From Lunularia cruciata (lineage: Eukaryota; Streptophyta; Marchantiopsida; Lunulariales; Lunulariaceae), in the NCBI GenBank assembly GCA_948567375.1, contig OX419755.1, positions 55,619,001-55,683,000 of the forward strand: 64,000 nt of DNA, read 5' to 3'. Position numbers and translations under genes: made by a program. This document shows positions 1 to 10,784 of the stretch, piece after piece. Every line of letters starts with the position of its first letter. The first letter of the stretch is position 1. Below the pieces are notes generated by a model. That model saw nothing but the letters and a program-made list of their open reading frames with translations, was not told where the DNA came from and did no database searches.

Positions 1-3000
1 CGTCGGATCAACTATTCACTCGTTTTACTGTAACATAATGACCATAACATGCCTTCACGTGCTGCTCGTCGACAGAATACGGTATCCCTCAAGGATGGTT
101 ATACACCGGGCTAATCTACAGTCGTAATCTTAGGTCAATTCCAAATTCTTCATGTCGGACAAGAGAATGACGCGTGCAGCTTTACGGGCTACATTCCGTA
201 GATTGACGCTACATCCACAGTGCCATTGACTACTGTACTTCACGCAACGATGGTGAAAGAAAGGTCGGCTCACTATGGGTCCTTGGAATCTTCGATGTTG
301 AGATTAGGCTAAACAAATATAGAAACTTCCAATACATCTCCTGAGTTCACCCTGCACGGAGACGGAGAATTTCAACTTTGGGTATTGACATTGCCGCTTT
401 CTCTTGCTAAATTTCTTTCTACCATAATGTTCAGGAACAAGGATTGTGTGAAGTACTTGTCGGCATTTGAGCATTTTACCTGTCCGAAAGGAGGAGGCAC
501 TAGACTCAATGAAAGGTAAGTTCAGGTTCATTATTAGGCCCGATCAGGCATTTACATGTTGCATGAATTTCTCTTGAAGCAAATAAGTGAAAGCATTCTA
601 TATCAACACAAGAGTAGTGAATGAAATTGCAAGCACAAATAACTGAACCAGTTCAGATTTAGACCACAAGATACAAGAGAAACAACATTCCTGGAAAGGA
701 GGAGCCATGGCCTTCATTTTATACGAAGTGGGGATGGCTCTAAAGGCAGAGGAAGATAGCACTCCACTCCCTCCTAGTGTGCTCTCGTTGGCGGCTTGAT
801 TGAATGTATCCACAAGTCACAAGTCTCGCTCATAGACTGGACGCATGTCCTCTTCCCAGTGGAAGAGGCTTGCTTGCTGGCGATGGCAAACCCCAGCAGC
901 CTCTCCAGAGATTTCTGGAATCAAGTGGGCTTGACAAAATCAAGGAGATTAGTGTGGACTAAATCAAGTCGTGTTAACTTAACATAGTAAGGACGCACCG
1001 CAGCTTTTCGGTAAACTTCGGTGCTCGACGTGGGATGTGTTTGACGCTTTAGCATGCAGCATGCGACCGGAAACGCAGCCGCAAAGCACGAGATCGTCTA
1101 CCACGGGAAGTAGAGAACGGAGAGTGCCACGTGTCCACATCCCGTGATGGTGGGTTCTGCCTTCCGGCGAACGGTGTGGGGGAATAAGCGTCGGCGATCG
1201 ATGATTTGTTTGGCTGACAGTGCAAAGCAAATAATGTACTGACGATTTCGTCACTCGTCTTATGACCCGGAAATCTGATGTAAATCATGGGGGATTGATT
1301 GCAGCGCGTGACTCACAATGTACTGTACCCGGGCCCGTGATGTATGCAGTACTCCACCCGCACACATCACCAAATTTCACGCTAATTTGCATGCTAACCC
1401 ACAAGTAATTCTGAGCAGAAATGCTTGAAATAATCTGCAGAAACCATTCATCATCCATGTTGATTTTGCCTTTTTACTTCAAATCTGATCAACAATTCAT
1501 CTTGTATTCTGGCACCACAAGTCCAGGGTGCTTGAATTGTCCACAGAAATGTCATCTTCAGTCTGTACGTTTCGACATGAAAAGCAATAACGAGAACTCA
1601 GGACGTGAGGAGAAGGGACAGGAGATCGAAGATTTTTTCAACTCAACTGGGTAAGTAGAATCTTTTCTCTGCTGAATGTGGAGCTTTCTTTTTAGAAATC
1701 CACAAGGACGGGGTGCTTGAAGTATGTGGAAGGAGAGGCATATAACAAAAGGAAGTTGTTGAAAAGAAAGAAAGAAAGAAGCGAAAAACAGGAACCTTGT
1801 CCCCTGTCTAACACGAGTAGTCTGAATGCAGTACAGAGAAAAGGTTTCTCGGTATTCTGTGAATCTCACGGGGAGTGTGAACCAGAGGAAGAAAGGAGAA
1901 ACAGTTTCAACTATTACTTTCACGTTGAATTTGGGATACATGCTCACTGGGATATCAAAGATTCGTCGGGCCTTTGTATGAGAACTAGTTTGACATCCAT
2001 CGTGTACGCATGACGGCTTGCATAATTATGGATATGGATCCTCCTGTTTATATAGTTTAGTCTATATTTTTTTATTTCCAAACGTATTTACTTGCTGTTT
2101 TTTAAAATACAAGTCCTTATGGTGGCCAATTTTGGTGGACCTGCACCGTCAAGGTTCCTGGGGAAATAATATAAGGCCACAATGGATTAGAGTTTGATAA
2201 CAAGCAAAGCTATACAAGCGAATTTATTCGTGTACTCGAGTATGAGCAAGAAATGGACAAAATTATCATGATAGCAAAAAACACTTGAGTTTCTTTTCTG
2301 TAGGATCAAGGGGATGTCATGTAAGTGATCCTCAATTACGGATAAATAGAGAGTAAAAATTGTCAATTCAACTTTAATGGACGGACTGGTGCTCCGTTGA
2401 ACGAACCTACTTCTCAATTATAATTTCATGCTTAGAAGTTTGCCTTTTCTATTGTAAAACACCGTCTAGGGACTTGCTTTTTAAAGTGTAGCTTATATTT
2501 CATATGAACTTTAATTTATTTTCATGTAGAAGGAGAACAATAGGATATACTAACAAATGCTGCAGAGTTTGAGGTTTCGATAGCATTGGCTTGTGCTTTA
2601 TACAGCTGATGGTATAAAACCCTATGCTTAGAAGCATATATCATGCTTATATATATATATGCTTCAATTTGTCTATTATCATGACGCAAATTGACGGAGT
2701 CTAGATAGGGCAGTCAACGAGAAATATTGATTCGGTGTAGAACACGAAAGCTAGAATGCTATGCTATGCCATCCTATTCAAGAACTGTAGACTTCTGAGG
2801 GACTACAGTATGTTCTGTTTTCTACATGGTGAGAAGTGGACGTGAGAAAATACTAGAGTCCACTAAACACGGAACTCGGAAGGTGAAAAGACTATCCATC
2901 TCCTTGATTCCCGAGACCTTTTCAGCCAGAACATGATCTAAGAACTCAATCGAGATGAACAATGAAGATGTGTTACGAATCTGCCAAGAAACTCCTATTG

Positions 3001-5571
3001 TACTGTGGACGTAGTTGGAGTTGAATTTTGGGTGGACGGAGACAAGGAACTTGGTTGACATGAGGGGCACAAAAGCACAGCTTCCTTTATCCAAGGGTCC
3101 CACCGTCGTTTCTTTGCGTCGACCTCGGAAGTCCATAAGACAAGAAAACCGCCACCACCAAAACCCACGACAGCAAACCTTCAAGCCCATGAGCGGGCAG
3201 CTACGACCAAGAACAGTAGGTGCCCAGTCCCGACACTGCCTAAATTTAGTGGAAGGCACGTCCTTGAGGAGTCACCGTCGTGTGATTATGGAGGTGTGTC
3301 TCCTCCCCGGATGGTGGTAGACTCATATCACCGACGTCGCTTCCCTTGGCAAGACCGTAATCTGGCAGTTCTATGGCAGGCCGTTCCGGTAATTGGGTGA
3401 AGTTTTGCACCAGTTCTTACGAATCCTCTGAGTTCGACATGATCGATTGAGTTGCAGGACGTCCCCTGAAACTCGTTACGAGAACTCAGATAGGAGTATT
3501 ACAGGCGTACCGGGTCATCATTCGGGAGATAATAGGAAATAGCGGTCGTTGCATCTACTTTCCATCGTAGACGTGTTCCGGCAGACACGGCGGGTTTCCG
3601 GTTACAGAACAGATGTGTTTACGACAAAATGTTTGAATTTGAGGGTTGTCACATCACCGGATTGAGCGTTTTGACTTTGAGTAGCAGCAGCAGGAGTGAA
3701 AGAGGGAGCAGGACGGTAGTCTCGATGAGAAATAAAGTGTCGCACAATTTGCAAGAAATCCAGTTGAACGGGCCAAGGCAATTATGCCCATGACTCTTCT
3801 CGGTATGGTTGGGGTTTCAATGAAACAGACGGATGCATCCTACGTAGAGTGGGCTTCTCTTGAAGAGTAGTCAGTGAGATCTTTGACATTCTTGTTACCT
3901 CTGTATACTCTACAGTGACTTTGTTTTCTGTTACAAGAGCTGGGGTTGAATGAAGACAAGTGAAATCTGACTTCAACCATGTGTTTGTTACTACTTCTCT
4001 TAATTAATATTCGTTTCAGTCATGTATTTGTTGCTGGTTATCATTGAAGGAGATGAGAGTCTCTGTCGACAATAGCTGGCAAGTTAGAGCTGCGGTGATA
4101 TTTTCTTGAAAAGCCGATCTCATAGAACACAAGAAGGATGGTGATATTTTATTCGGGTTCCAACACATGGGGACAAGGACTACTGTATTTCGTAGAATAC
4201 GGCGACACACCAACACTGTTGGGTGTGCAGTCGAAGCTTCACAAGTTTCCACACTGGATAATCTCTTGATATGTTGGCATATACTATTCTATTCACTTGT
4301 AGTCGGATCGAAAGTCTTTCGCCACACTCTGTCAACACTACAAGAAGATGCGTGATCTTTTCACTGTTTTTCTTCTTCTGGCATACATAATATTCATCAG
4401 TACTCACATTCTTCTTCCTCCTTTCACGCTCAAAGCTTGAAAGAAGCCCAAAACTCACGAACTTCCACTAATTGTGATGATGTTCAACGCGCTCTCTTTG
4501 GAGACCAGAAAGAAGACTGTTGAAGAAAAGTGGAAGAAGAACACGATACTTAAGGTAACGGTTCAGGGTTTTCTTCATAAGGAGGTAACTGTAGTCTATG
4601 AGTAGGAGGAGACAATGGTTTGTTGTTCATTTATTGACACCATTTATCGAATGTTTTGTTGTGGCAGAAAACCACGACGAGTATCTCTTAACCTTCCGGT
4701 AGTAGTGTAGTAGTGGTACATCACCATTTCGATTCGGCATGGCATAATGTGTATCATTTCCGCCTACTGTGCTACTGTAGCAATTCTCCGTACGCCAAAC
4801 ACCTCCATTAGCTAGGGCCAGATTTTATCAGGCCCTGGCTTTTGGAATCTTGGAAATTGTAATTATTTACTCGTCCATCTCAAAGGAATGGTCGATTATA
4901 CGCCTGAGAAATGTTCTATATCATTGACATTTACATGGAGTTCGTAACTTCTTAGAAACTTAGTATTGATTCAGTGTGGTTCGCAGGCCGAATCTCCATT
5001 AGAAAATGCTTAAGAGATCATGCTCATTGGAGAATGTTTTACCCGAGTTTATAATTCTGTCCTCTGGAAGTTACATGTGAATATTTTCACATAATTTGTA
5101 AAGGTTAAAGAGGAGCCATGTACAAAGCACTAGAGTTCTTTCAATGTTGCTATATGTTTCCTTCATTGAGCCACGCATATGGGCTGTACCACATAGAACA
5201 ATGAATGGATGATAATAGTAAGAACATGAATAAATGCTTCCAAATACTACAAAGGCAGTGAAATTTGTGGAGTCCGAATTATCTTTCATGGCATTTTTCA
5301 ATTTCGATTCCATTGGTATTTAGATTGAAGACTATGGAAAATTGAATAGAAAGTTATGTGTAATTTAAGGTTTTTCACGGTTTAGAGGGATTATTACACA
5401 TTGAGAGTGATGGGTATGGAGTTCTCAGTCGTAAACTCTTGGTATTCATGCTATAGTTCTATGAGAATTTAGTTTGAAAGTTTGAAAGATGAGAATTGAA
5501 AATTATGAGAATTTATAGTTTTTAGAGTTTGGAGAGATAATATTTACTCATGTGAGTTAGGATGTGAGGGG
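1..5571. other. Unassigned non-coding stretch upstream of the LINE
   Basis: I find no supportable gene in this 5.6-kb stretch. Open frames are short (up to about 145 aa), overlap on opposite strands, and show no recognisable domain. Base composition is more balanced and CpG-containing than in the repeat-rich right half. A short AT dinucleotide run lies near 2650-2660. A fragment at about 4108-4140 (minus) matches the end of the LINE 3' tail described below. Regulatory DNA or exons of a gene outside the window could be present but cannot be shown from the sequence. Confidence 0.5.
4108..4140 (-). repeat. Short fragment of the LINE 3'-tail module
   Basis: The reverse complement of about 33 bases here reads like the downstream end of the LINE 3' tail seen near 10690 and 23260 (core CATCCTTCTTGTGTTCTATG). 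Homology stops abruptly on both sides. It is either a very short 5'-truncated insertion or a relic broken by later changes. It is too short to date or place securely. Confidence 0.4.
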
Positions 5572-6000
5572 TTGTGGTTTTGTAGGTATGGCAAGAGATG
5601 GAGAGGAACATTGTGTATTATTATCATTATTCTTGTGCTAGCCATGGGTACACTTTCCCATGTGGGGCCGCCCAGAGCGGCTCGGGATATACCATGCCCG
5701 GTATGTCACCAACACTGTACCTTGCAAGGGGTAAAGACTCATGTGAGAAGGGTGCACAAGGACTATGATTGGAACACTTGGGATGCTCACGTGAGGCTAA
5801 TGACCACATTGATAGTAGTGACATTCGGGATTATGCACCCTTCCTTTATCCCTTTGTTGATCCTTCCAAGGATACCAATCGAGTTGTCGGAGTGGTTAGC
5901 TTCTCAACTGGCTTGCATTTTGGGGTTATTTGAGACTAGTTTTACATGTTCACATCTATTCCATAGGCTACTCCGTACATTCCATGATGAGGCTAGATAG
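5572..6000 (+). pseudogene. LINE N-terminal region with C2H2 zinc finger (relic)
   Basis: An open frame of about 142 codons contains CPVC, an 11-residue gap, then HVRRVH. This is a classic C2H2 finger (C-x2-C-x11-H-x4-H), followed by a hydrophobic, apparently decayed tail. In R2-like LINEs such N-terminal fingers bind the target DNA. The nearby DNA is GC-richer and keeps CpG sites (about 5660-5700). The ATG at 5572 is only the first in frame, and the true LINE start may lie upstream. Downstream, 6001-6630 is homologous-looking but frame-broken LINE sequence. Confidence 0.6.
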
Positions 6001-6629
6001 GCTTTTTGCCTACCACTTGATTGTTTGGCACATGATCCCTTGGACGAGTTAGCTTGCTTCCTATTCCTCTTACTACTTTGATGGTGTCTTTGTTATGCTA
6101 GAGGAGGACATGTGGAGCATAGAGAGATGGCTGCTAGATTTTGTCGATTTCAAGCGGGGAATTGGGTAACCCTATAGGAAGAGTATGGTAGGGCTGCGCA
6201 TTTTAGGAGACATGTTTTGCCATAAGATACAACAAAGTCCACTTGATTATGACGGTGTAGGACATTAGGTCAAGCTGGAGAGCAGCACGAGTGCTACACC
6301 CTTTCTCTATGGCTAGTCTTATTGATGAGATTATCTTCTCCCTATGCTCACTACATCCTATGGTAGGAGAGGGATTACTATTGGAGGTCTTAGATTATTA
6401 GCCTGAGCAGCCTTTATGTCTTGATAGTTTGCTTTTTTCACAAGGATTCCACATTGCACTTTGCTTTTCCTCAAGAGACTTTTCAAGGATAGTATATGAG
6501 CATCTTAGAGATTGCTTTCATGTAGATGATCCTTCTAGTAGTTTTACTGAGTTGCTTCAAATGGCTATAACACTAGTGAGAGGAGACATTCCTATGTCTG
6601 TTAGTCGGGTGTTAGGTGCTAATTGACTT

Positions 6630-8166
6630 CTTGTGATGGAGAAGGATATGGGAGGCATTGGACTGATTGCTATTGGAGAGATCTTTTTGCATTTAATCAG
6701 TTGCATCATTGTCCTTTGACACAATTCTCACTTTTGACAACACCTCAGTCCATATCAATTTGGAGTAGCTACACCTAGGGGATGTGATGCTATATCTCTA
6801 GGCATTGGGGCACTCCTAGATATCCATCCGGAGTGGGTCATCCTTTAGGTGGATATTGAGAATGCTTTCAATAGTGTCTCACAAGCATCCATCTTTAGAG
6901 AGCTTATGTAATACCAAGAGCTAGCCATATGATTTAGATGTGAAATTCTGTTTGGTAACATCTGGAATGATTTTACACATGATGGTCAAAATAGATCAAA
7001 TAGAAATATCACCAAAAGGTACTTCTACTAATAGGGCATAAATTGAAATAAACTTGAAAACCTTAGAACCAATATTTAGACATGTGATTTAAAGGTGAGA
7101 ATTGGTTTGGTAACATCTAGAAGGATGTTACACATGATGGACTGAAGAGATCAAAAAGAGGTATCACCAAAAGGAGACTTCTACTAATAGAGTAGGAACC
7201 GAAATATACCTGGAATCTTTGAAGGCAATTTTGGAGGCCTAAACGGATGAATTAGGCCTAAAAAATGTGCAGATCCCCCCAAATAAGGAATGGTTGGCCT
7301 TCCCCCCTTGCTTTATCTCATCAAGAGCTTTCCAACGGTACCTCATCCATGTGATTATGAGATTCCTACAAGAAGATTACCTAAAAGATTCACTATGGTC
7401 AAAGCTTGTTTGGCCAACCAAATACGACCAGGACCAACATGTCACCCATCCAAGTCAGTAATCCAAGGGTGGAACTTGCTGACATGTCACCTATCAATGT
7501 ACTTAATCCTAGGGTGGAGCTTCCTTGGAGGAGATCCTCTTTGTCTATATAATAAAGAGAAGGTGCTCCTTTGGGGCATCGGAGGTTTCAATGTGAAATC
7601 GTGTGTTTCTCATGGTGTATTTCTTCTCAGGTCTCATACCCTTGGAGTATTACAGCTTAGGGAGGATCCTTGATGAGTCTTATTCCTTTTGTGTGGTCTT
7701 TTTATGGGGCTCTTGCTTCCCTTTTCCTATCAACACGATTGTTCACAAGGGAGAGTCATCTTCTTGGAGTCAACTATTGGTACATGTAAGGGAAATCCTT
7801 TAGGAGGATCATTATTTGCCATGGCTCACTTTAGAGCTCTCTTATCTACTACTTTAGCCATGCAAAGTTGTGTATTTCACTCCTTGGCAAATGATACACA
7901 CCTTGTGAGCCATGTAGATCAGATTGGGCAAGCCTTTGACCACTTGACTACCAAGCTACATCTAGTAGGGTTAAGAGTCAAGGTGTCAAAGTGAAGGGCA
8001 TGGTCCCCTCTAGGTATCCCTCCCCACCTTGAGCTTCCAAAGGGGTGTATCACATCTATAGATAGACTATGTGTTCTTGGAGTGCCAAGAGGATATGAGG
8101 ATTTTGTCACATGCTTCTTAAATGCTACCCTTGTAGAGGATATTCTCCATGTGGATGACTTTCCTT
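6630..8166 (+). pseudogene. LINE reverse transcriptase domain, broken and interrupted by a solo LTR
   Basis: Recognisable RT blocks occur in order. Near 6745 is QFGVATPRGCDAI. Near 6850 is VDIENAFNSVSQASIFREL, which carries the first catalytic Asp. After the LTR comes a LIPFV.SFYGA-like block near 7680, then GT(R/C)(Q/K)GNPLGGSLFA near 7790, then LANDTHLVSH near 7885, where the usual ADD motif has become AND. A GLRVKVSK block follows near 7970. The frame shifts between blocks and several stops are present. Losing an Asp of the catalytic pair would alone inactivate the enzyme. Residues on either side of the 6907-7654 LTR join cleanly when one copy of the 5-bp duplication is removed. Confidence 0.75.
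6907..7654 (+). mobile_element. Solo LTR, family A (two U3 repeat units), inside the LINE
   Basis: This 748-bp LTR begins TGTAATACC and ends GTATTACA. It is flanked by a perfect 5-bp duplication, GCTTA at 6902-6906 and 7655-7659. It resembles the LTRs at 25353-26074, 26310-26905 and 53396-53959; the last is the 3' LTR of element A. A TATA-like stretch (CTATATAATAAAG) lies near 7537-7550, followed by the family-typical TGCTCCTTTGGGGCAT. The left part holds two tandem copies of a roughly 155-bp unit starting at about 6923 and 7078. There is no internal region, so it arose by LTR-LTR recombination after integration. Confidence 0.85.
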
Positions 8167-8167
8167 T

Positions 8168-8628
8168 TGTAAAAGATTGAGCCAAGCATAGAAATAGGAG
8201 AATGGAAGGTCACATTGGGACACTTGTGTGTGAGAAATTTTGAATGCCTAGCATGAGCTTCGGCTTTGGTATTTATGGAGAGCATATAAGGTTATTGAGA
8301 AGCTTCTCAAGAAGCTTCCTTAAACTACTTTCTTGGAGTGCAAGCCAAGTTAACCGGGAAGCTTCTTCTTCTAGAAGCCACCCACTTGGCATGCAAGCTA
8401 AATTAGTTGGAAGCTTCTAGAAGCTACCTACTTGGAGTGCAAGCTAAGCTAGCCGAGAAGCTTCCCAAGAAGCTTCCTCCTAGAAGTCACCACTTAGTAT
8501 GCACATTATTCAATACTTGGAAGGTACCAAGTATCTCCTAAATAATTTTAGAATATTCTAGGTTAATTTGGCCTATTTGCTACTTCATTAGCCTTGACTA
8601 ACTTGTCGGTAAACTTCACATTGTTTCA
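8168..8628 (-). mobile_element. Solo LTR, family B, inside the LINE
   Basis: On the plus strand it begins TGTAAAAGA and ends TTGTTTCA, with a perfect 5-bp duplication, CCTTT at 8163-8167 and 8629-8633. The sequence aligns along its length with the LTRs of elements B1 and B2, including the repeated GAAGCTTC-rich section (about 8300-8490). The orientation is that of B2 (minus). The TATA region has decayed (minus CCATAAATACC, near 8268). No internal sequence remains. It interrupts the LINE just after the VDDFP block. Confidence 0.85.
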
Positions 8629-9447
8629 CCTTTACTAGGAGATCAAGTAGGTGGTATTTAGTATACTCTTCTCTAGTATTGCTTGTTGACCGGCTACCTC
8701 TTTTGCACAATTCCTCTCTTCTTGACCTTCCTATCACTTTTAAGAGCGTTTGATAGGAGGATTATAGGAGTCTTAGGTGAAATTATTGGACCAATGACAT
8801 TAGAGTCTATGATAAGGGATTTGGCACATAGACAAACATCTCTATAAATCTCTTGTGGAGGTGTTTGCTTGCTATCTATGGAGGAGATGACACCTATAGT
8901 ATTTTTGGGTAGTTGGTCTCTCTCAACAACCCTACTTTTCTCTTGTTTGTGGTTATTGGTAGGCTGGTTCTGGAGACTTATGTGATAGAGGTAGAAGAGG
9001 GATCCTTTTCTCTCCAGATGTTATTATGGCAAACAAGAGATAGTCTATCCCTAGGGGCACGTGAGGACCTTCCATCTTTTGCTTCACTATTGTTAGATTG
9101 GACTAGAGGTTTACAATCTTCCTTGATGGAGCAACAATGTCATCATATGCTACATTCTCTCTTAGTTGACTCATCCATTCCTTGGGCTACTAGAGCATTT
9201 ACTCACTCTTGCTCTGGCAAGGGTGCAAGCTCTTGGATCCTAGCTCAACCGTGTATTTTGACTCACATCAGCTACTTTCTCTACAACGATGAGGTTTTGC
9301 TTAGGTTTGGTCTACCCATTTGCATCTTCATTAATCACTTGTGAGTGCGGTTCTACACTAGATGCAACAATGGTCCATAAAACATTGTGCCCTTTTGGAG
9401 GATAGGGGATAGCTAACCATGATGCTATTAGGAGCATATCATTTGCT
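8629..9447 (+). pseudogene. LINE linker region between RT and endonuclease (relic)
   Basis: After the solo LTR the LINE resumes, its first codons restoring a DDFPLLGD-like block once the duplicated CCTTT is discounted. An open frame at 8913-9344 (143 codons) covers part of the thumb/linker region, with a recognisable PSFASLLLDWTRGLQSS stretch. No catalytic motif is expected here. Frameshifts separate it from the blocks on both sides. Assignment rests on position and continuity more than on strong motifs. Confidence 0.5.
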
Positions 9448-9786
9448 ATGGCACAAGAGAGTGGATACTTGGCTTGGAGGGAGAATTTTTATGCTTTGCA
9501 GATGACACGTGTCAAGGCAGAACTATACTTGGTCCAAGATGATAAGGTGATAGTAGTGGATGTTATGGTTATAGACCCTATGCATGATACAATTTTGGAG
9601 GGAGTGATTACCCATTTCCCTAGATGGGTCGCGAGTGTAGCAGTAGCTTGCAAGGTCTCCAAGTTTAGGAGTATGCAGCGTGATCACCTCTTTGTTCCTC
9701 TAGCCTTGGAGTTACATGGAGCGATGGACATGACGTTAGACACATTTGTCAAGGAGTGTGCGAGAGCTTATCATGTTAGGTGCTAA
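9448..9786 (+). pseudogene. LINE C-terminal restriction-like endonuclease domain
   Basis: This is a 112-codon open frame. VIVVDVMVIDP at about residues 31-41 looks like the core strand of a PD-(D/E)XK nuclease. CKVSKFR near residue 68 looks like the downstream lysine-bearing segment of R2-type nucleases, followed by VPLALELHG and a conserved end. These match what is known of restriction-like endonucleases in early LINE clades, which nick the target for reverse transcription. A diverged second copy of the last 55 or so codons lies at 21805-21985. The family assignment is inference from motif spacing and needs a profile search. Confidence 0.6.
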
Positions 9787-10112
9787 GGAGTACCACTCTC
9801 ACTGTCATACTTCGTAACATATTTTAGATAGCGTGTGTACATTGCTATATAGAGGGCAGTGGCTGGTGCAATCTGTAGGAGAGCAATCACAGTAGGTGAT
9901 GCTTCTTTGGATGCTCTAGTTGTTTGTAGACAGTACGACTTGCGTAGCTCAAATACCTTAGGTGCTGTAGGGCAGATTTCCCATATCGACAATATCGGGG
10001 CTTAGCCCCATTTTACCTATTTTGTCTCACCCTTGTACTGCTTGATGGGGTTGTCACATCCTTCGTGTTATCTACACGGATGCCCTTTTATCACAAAAAA
10101 AAAGGAAAAAAG
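9787..10112 (+). repeat. LINE 3' untranslated tail with hairpin and A-rich end
   Basis: This segment after the endonuclease stop recurs at 21986-22265, and its last 100 or so bases recur several more times. It carries GGGGCTTAGCCCC near 9998-10010, a perfect short stem, and ends in a run of A with interspersed G (about 10094-10112). In LINEs the 3' UTR is what the reverse transcriptase recognises. A conserved stem followed by a simple tail fits that role, but this is inference. Confidence 0.7.
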
Positions 10113-10682
10113 TTATAGTATGATAAATGCTTCCATGGTAGTTAAGAATAATTTCAACCAGTGAGAAAGCAGGTTCTCCTTGATAAATGCAATAGAGTCT
10201 ACCCAAGAATATCTAATCTCAGCCGGCGTCAAGGACCTCAGTGAGGGGCAAAGTTAACTTGCTAAACAGTACTCTTACTTCTCTTGTTAATTCAATTGAG
10301 TCCGATAAACCTGATTTACCTATGGTATAATTATTTATTTGAGATGACATCGAGAAGACAATGAGCAGCCATCCCCCTTCCTTCCAGAGTTATTTAACTA
10401 TGATAACTCAATAGTATAGTAATACATTTGAGATGATACCGAGAAGGTGTGTGGAAATAATCACATAATAATAATAATTATTATTACTACATCAAATCCA
10501 ATCTCCACTCCAAGGAGATTCAACTTCCGTTTCAACAAGAGCTTCACCGTCAAGGAGGAAGTTAAGTATTAAACAGTGTAGTGAGAATACCTTGACTATG
10601 AAAATGATTGAACAGATATAACACAAAGTATATTTGAAAATTGATATACTCTCTACTTTCTTCAATGGTTACTTTCTCGAGA

Positions 10683-10784
10683 AGAAAGCCTACCTCATAG
10701 AACACAAGAAGGATGGGAAGACACTGTCAAGCCGTACAAGGGAGAAACAAACGAGGTAGAATGGGGCTAGGCCCCAACTTTCTC
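10683..10784 (-). mobile_element. 5'-truncated LINE tail copy (or SINE-like element)
   Basis: The reverse complement runs from GGGGCCTAGCCCCATTCTAC through CCTTGTACGGCTTGA to the tail end CATCCTTCTTGTGTTCTATG, aligned with the LINE tail at 9998-10095. It is about 100 bp, opposite in orientation to the nearby full-length LINE, and stops just upstream of the conserved stem. It is either a severely 5'-truncated LINE insertion or part of a short element sharing the LINE tail. No tRNA-like promoter boxes are evident. Confidence 0.65.

Larger units (their letters stand above)
5572..10112 (+). mobile_element. Decayed non-LTR retrotransposon (zinc-finger/RT/restriction-like endonuclease LINE)
   Basis: Read on the plus strand, with two LTR insertions set aside (6907-7654 and 8168-8628), this is one continuous LINE-like coding relic. 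In order it holds a C2H2 zinc finger (about 5695-5760), reverse-transcriptase blocks (about 6640-8160), a linker to about 9340, a C-terminal endonuclease-like domain (9448-9786), and a 3' untranslated tail ending in an A-rich run. An N-terminal finger plus a C-terminal endonuclease is the layout of the R2/NeSL/CRE-type early LINE clades, not the APE-endonuclease L1 and RTE lines usual in plants. That clade placement is inference from order and motifs. Many frameshifts and stops make it inactive. The 5' end is uncertain; I place it at the start of the finger ORF. Confidence 0.75.

Noticed and set aside
1558-1947. 129-codon minus-strand open frame with hydrophobic runs
   Set aside because: No homologous domain recognised; the translation is Phe/Leu/Arg-rich as expected from AT-rich non-coding DNA, and a plus-strand frame overlaps it.
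2822-3320. Overlapping 145-codon minus and 101-codon plus frames
   Set aside because: They overlap on opposite strands with no domain, splice partner or recognisable motif.
10467-10487. AT-only palindrome (TAATAATAAT/ATTATTATTA)
   Set aside because: Simple-sequence palindrome; expected in AT-rich plant DNA.
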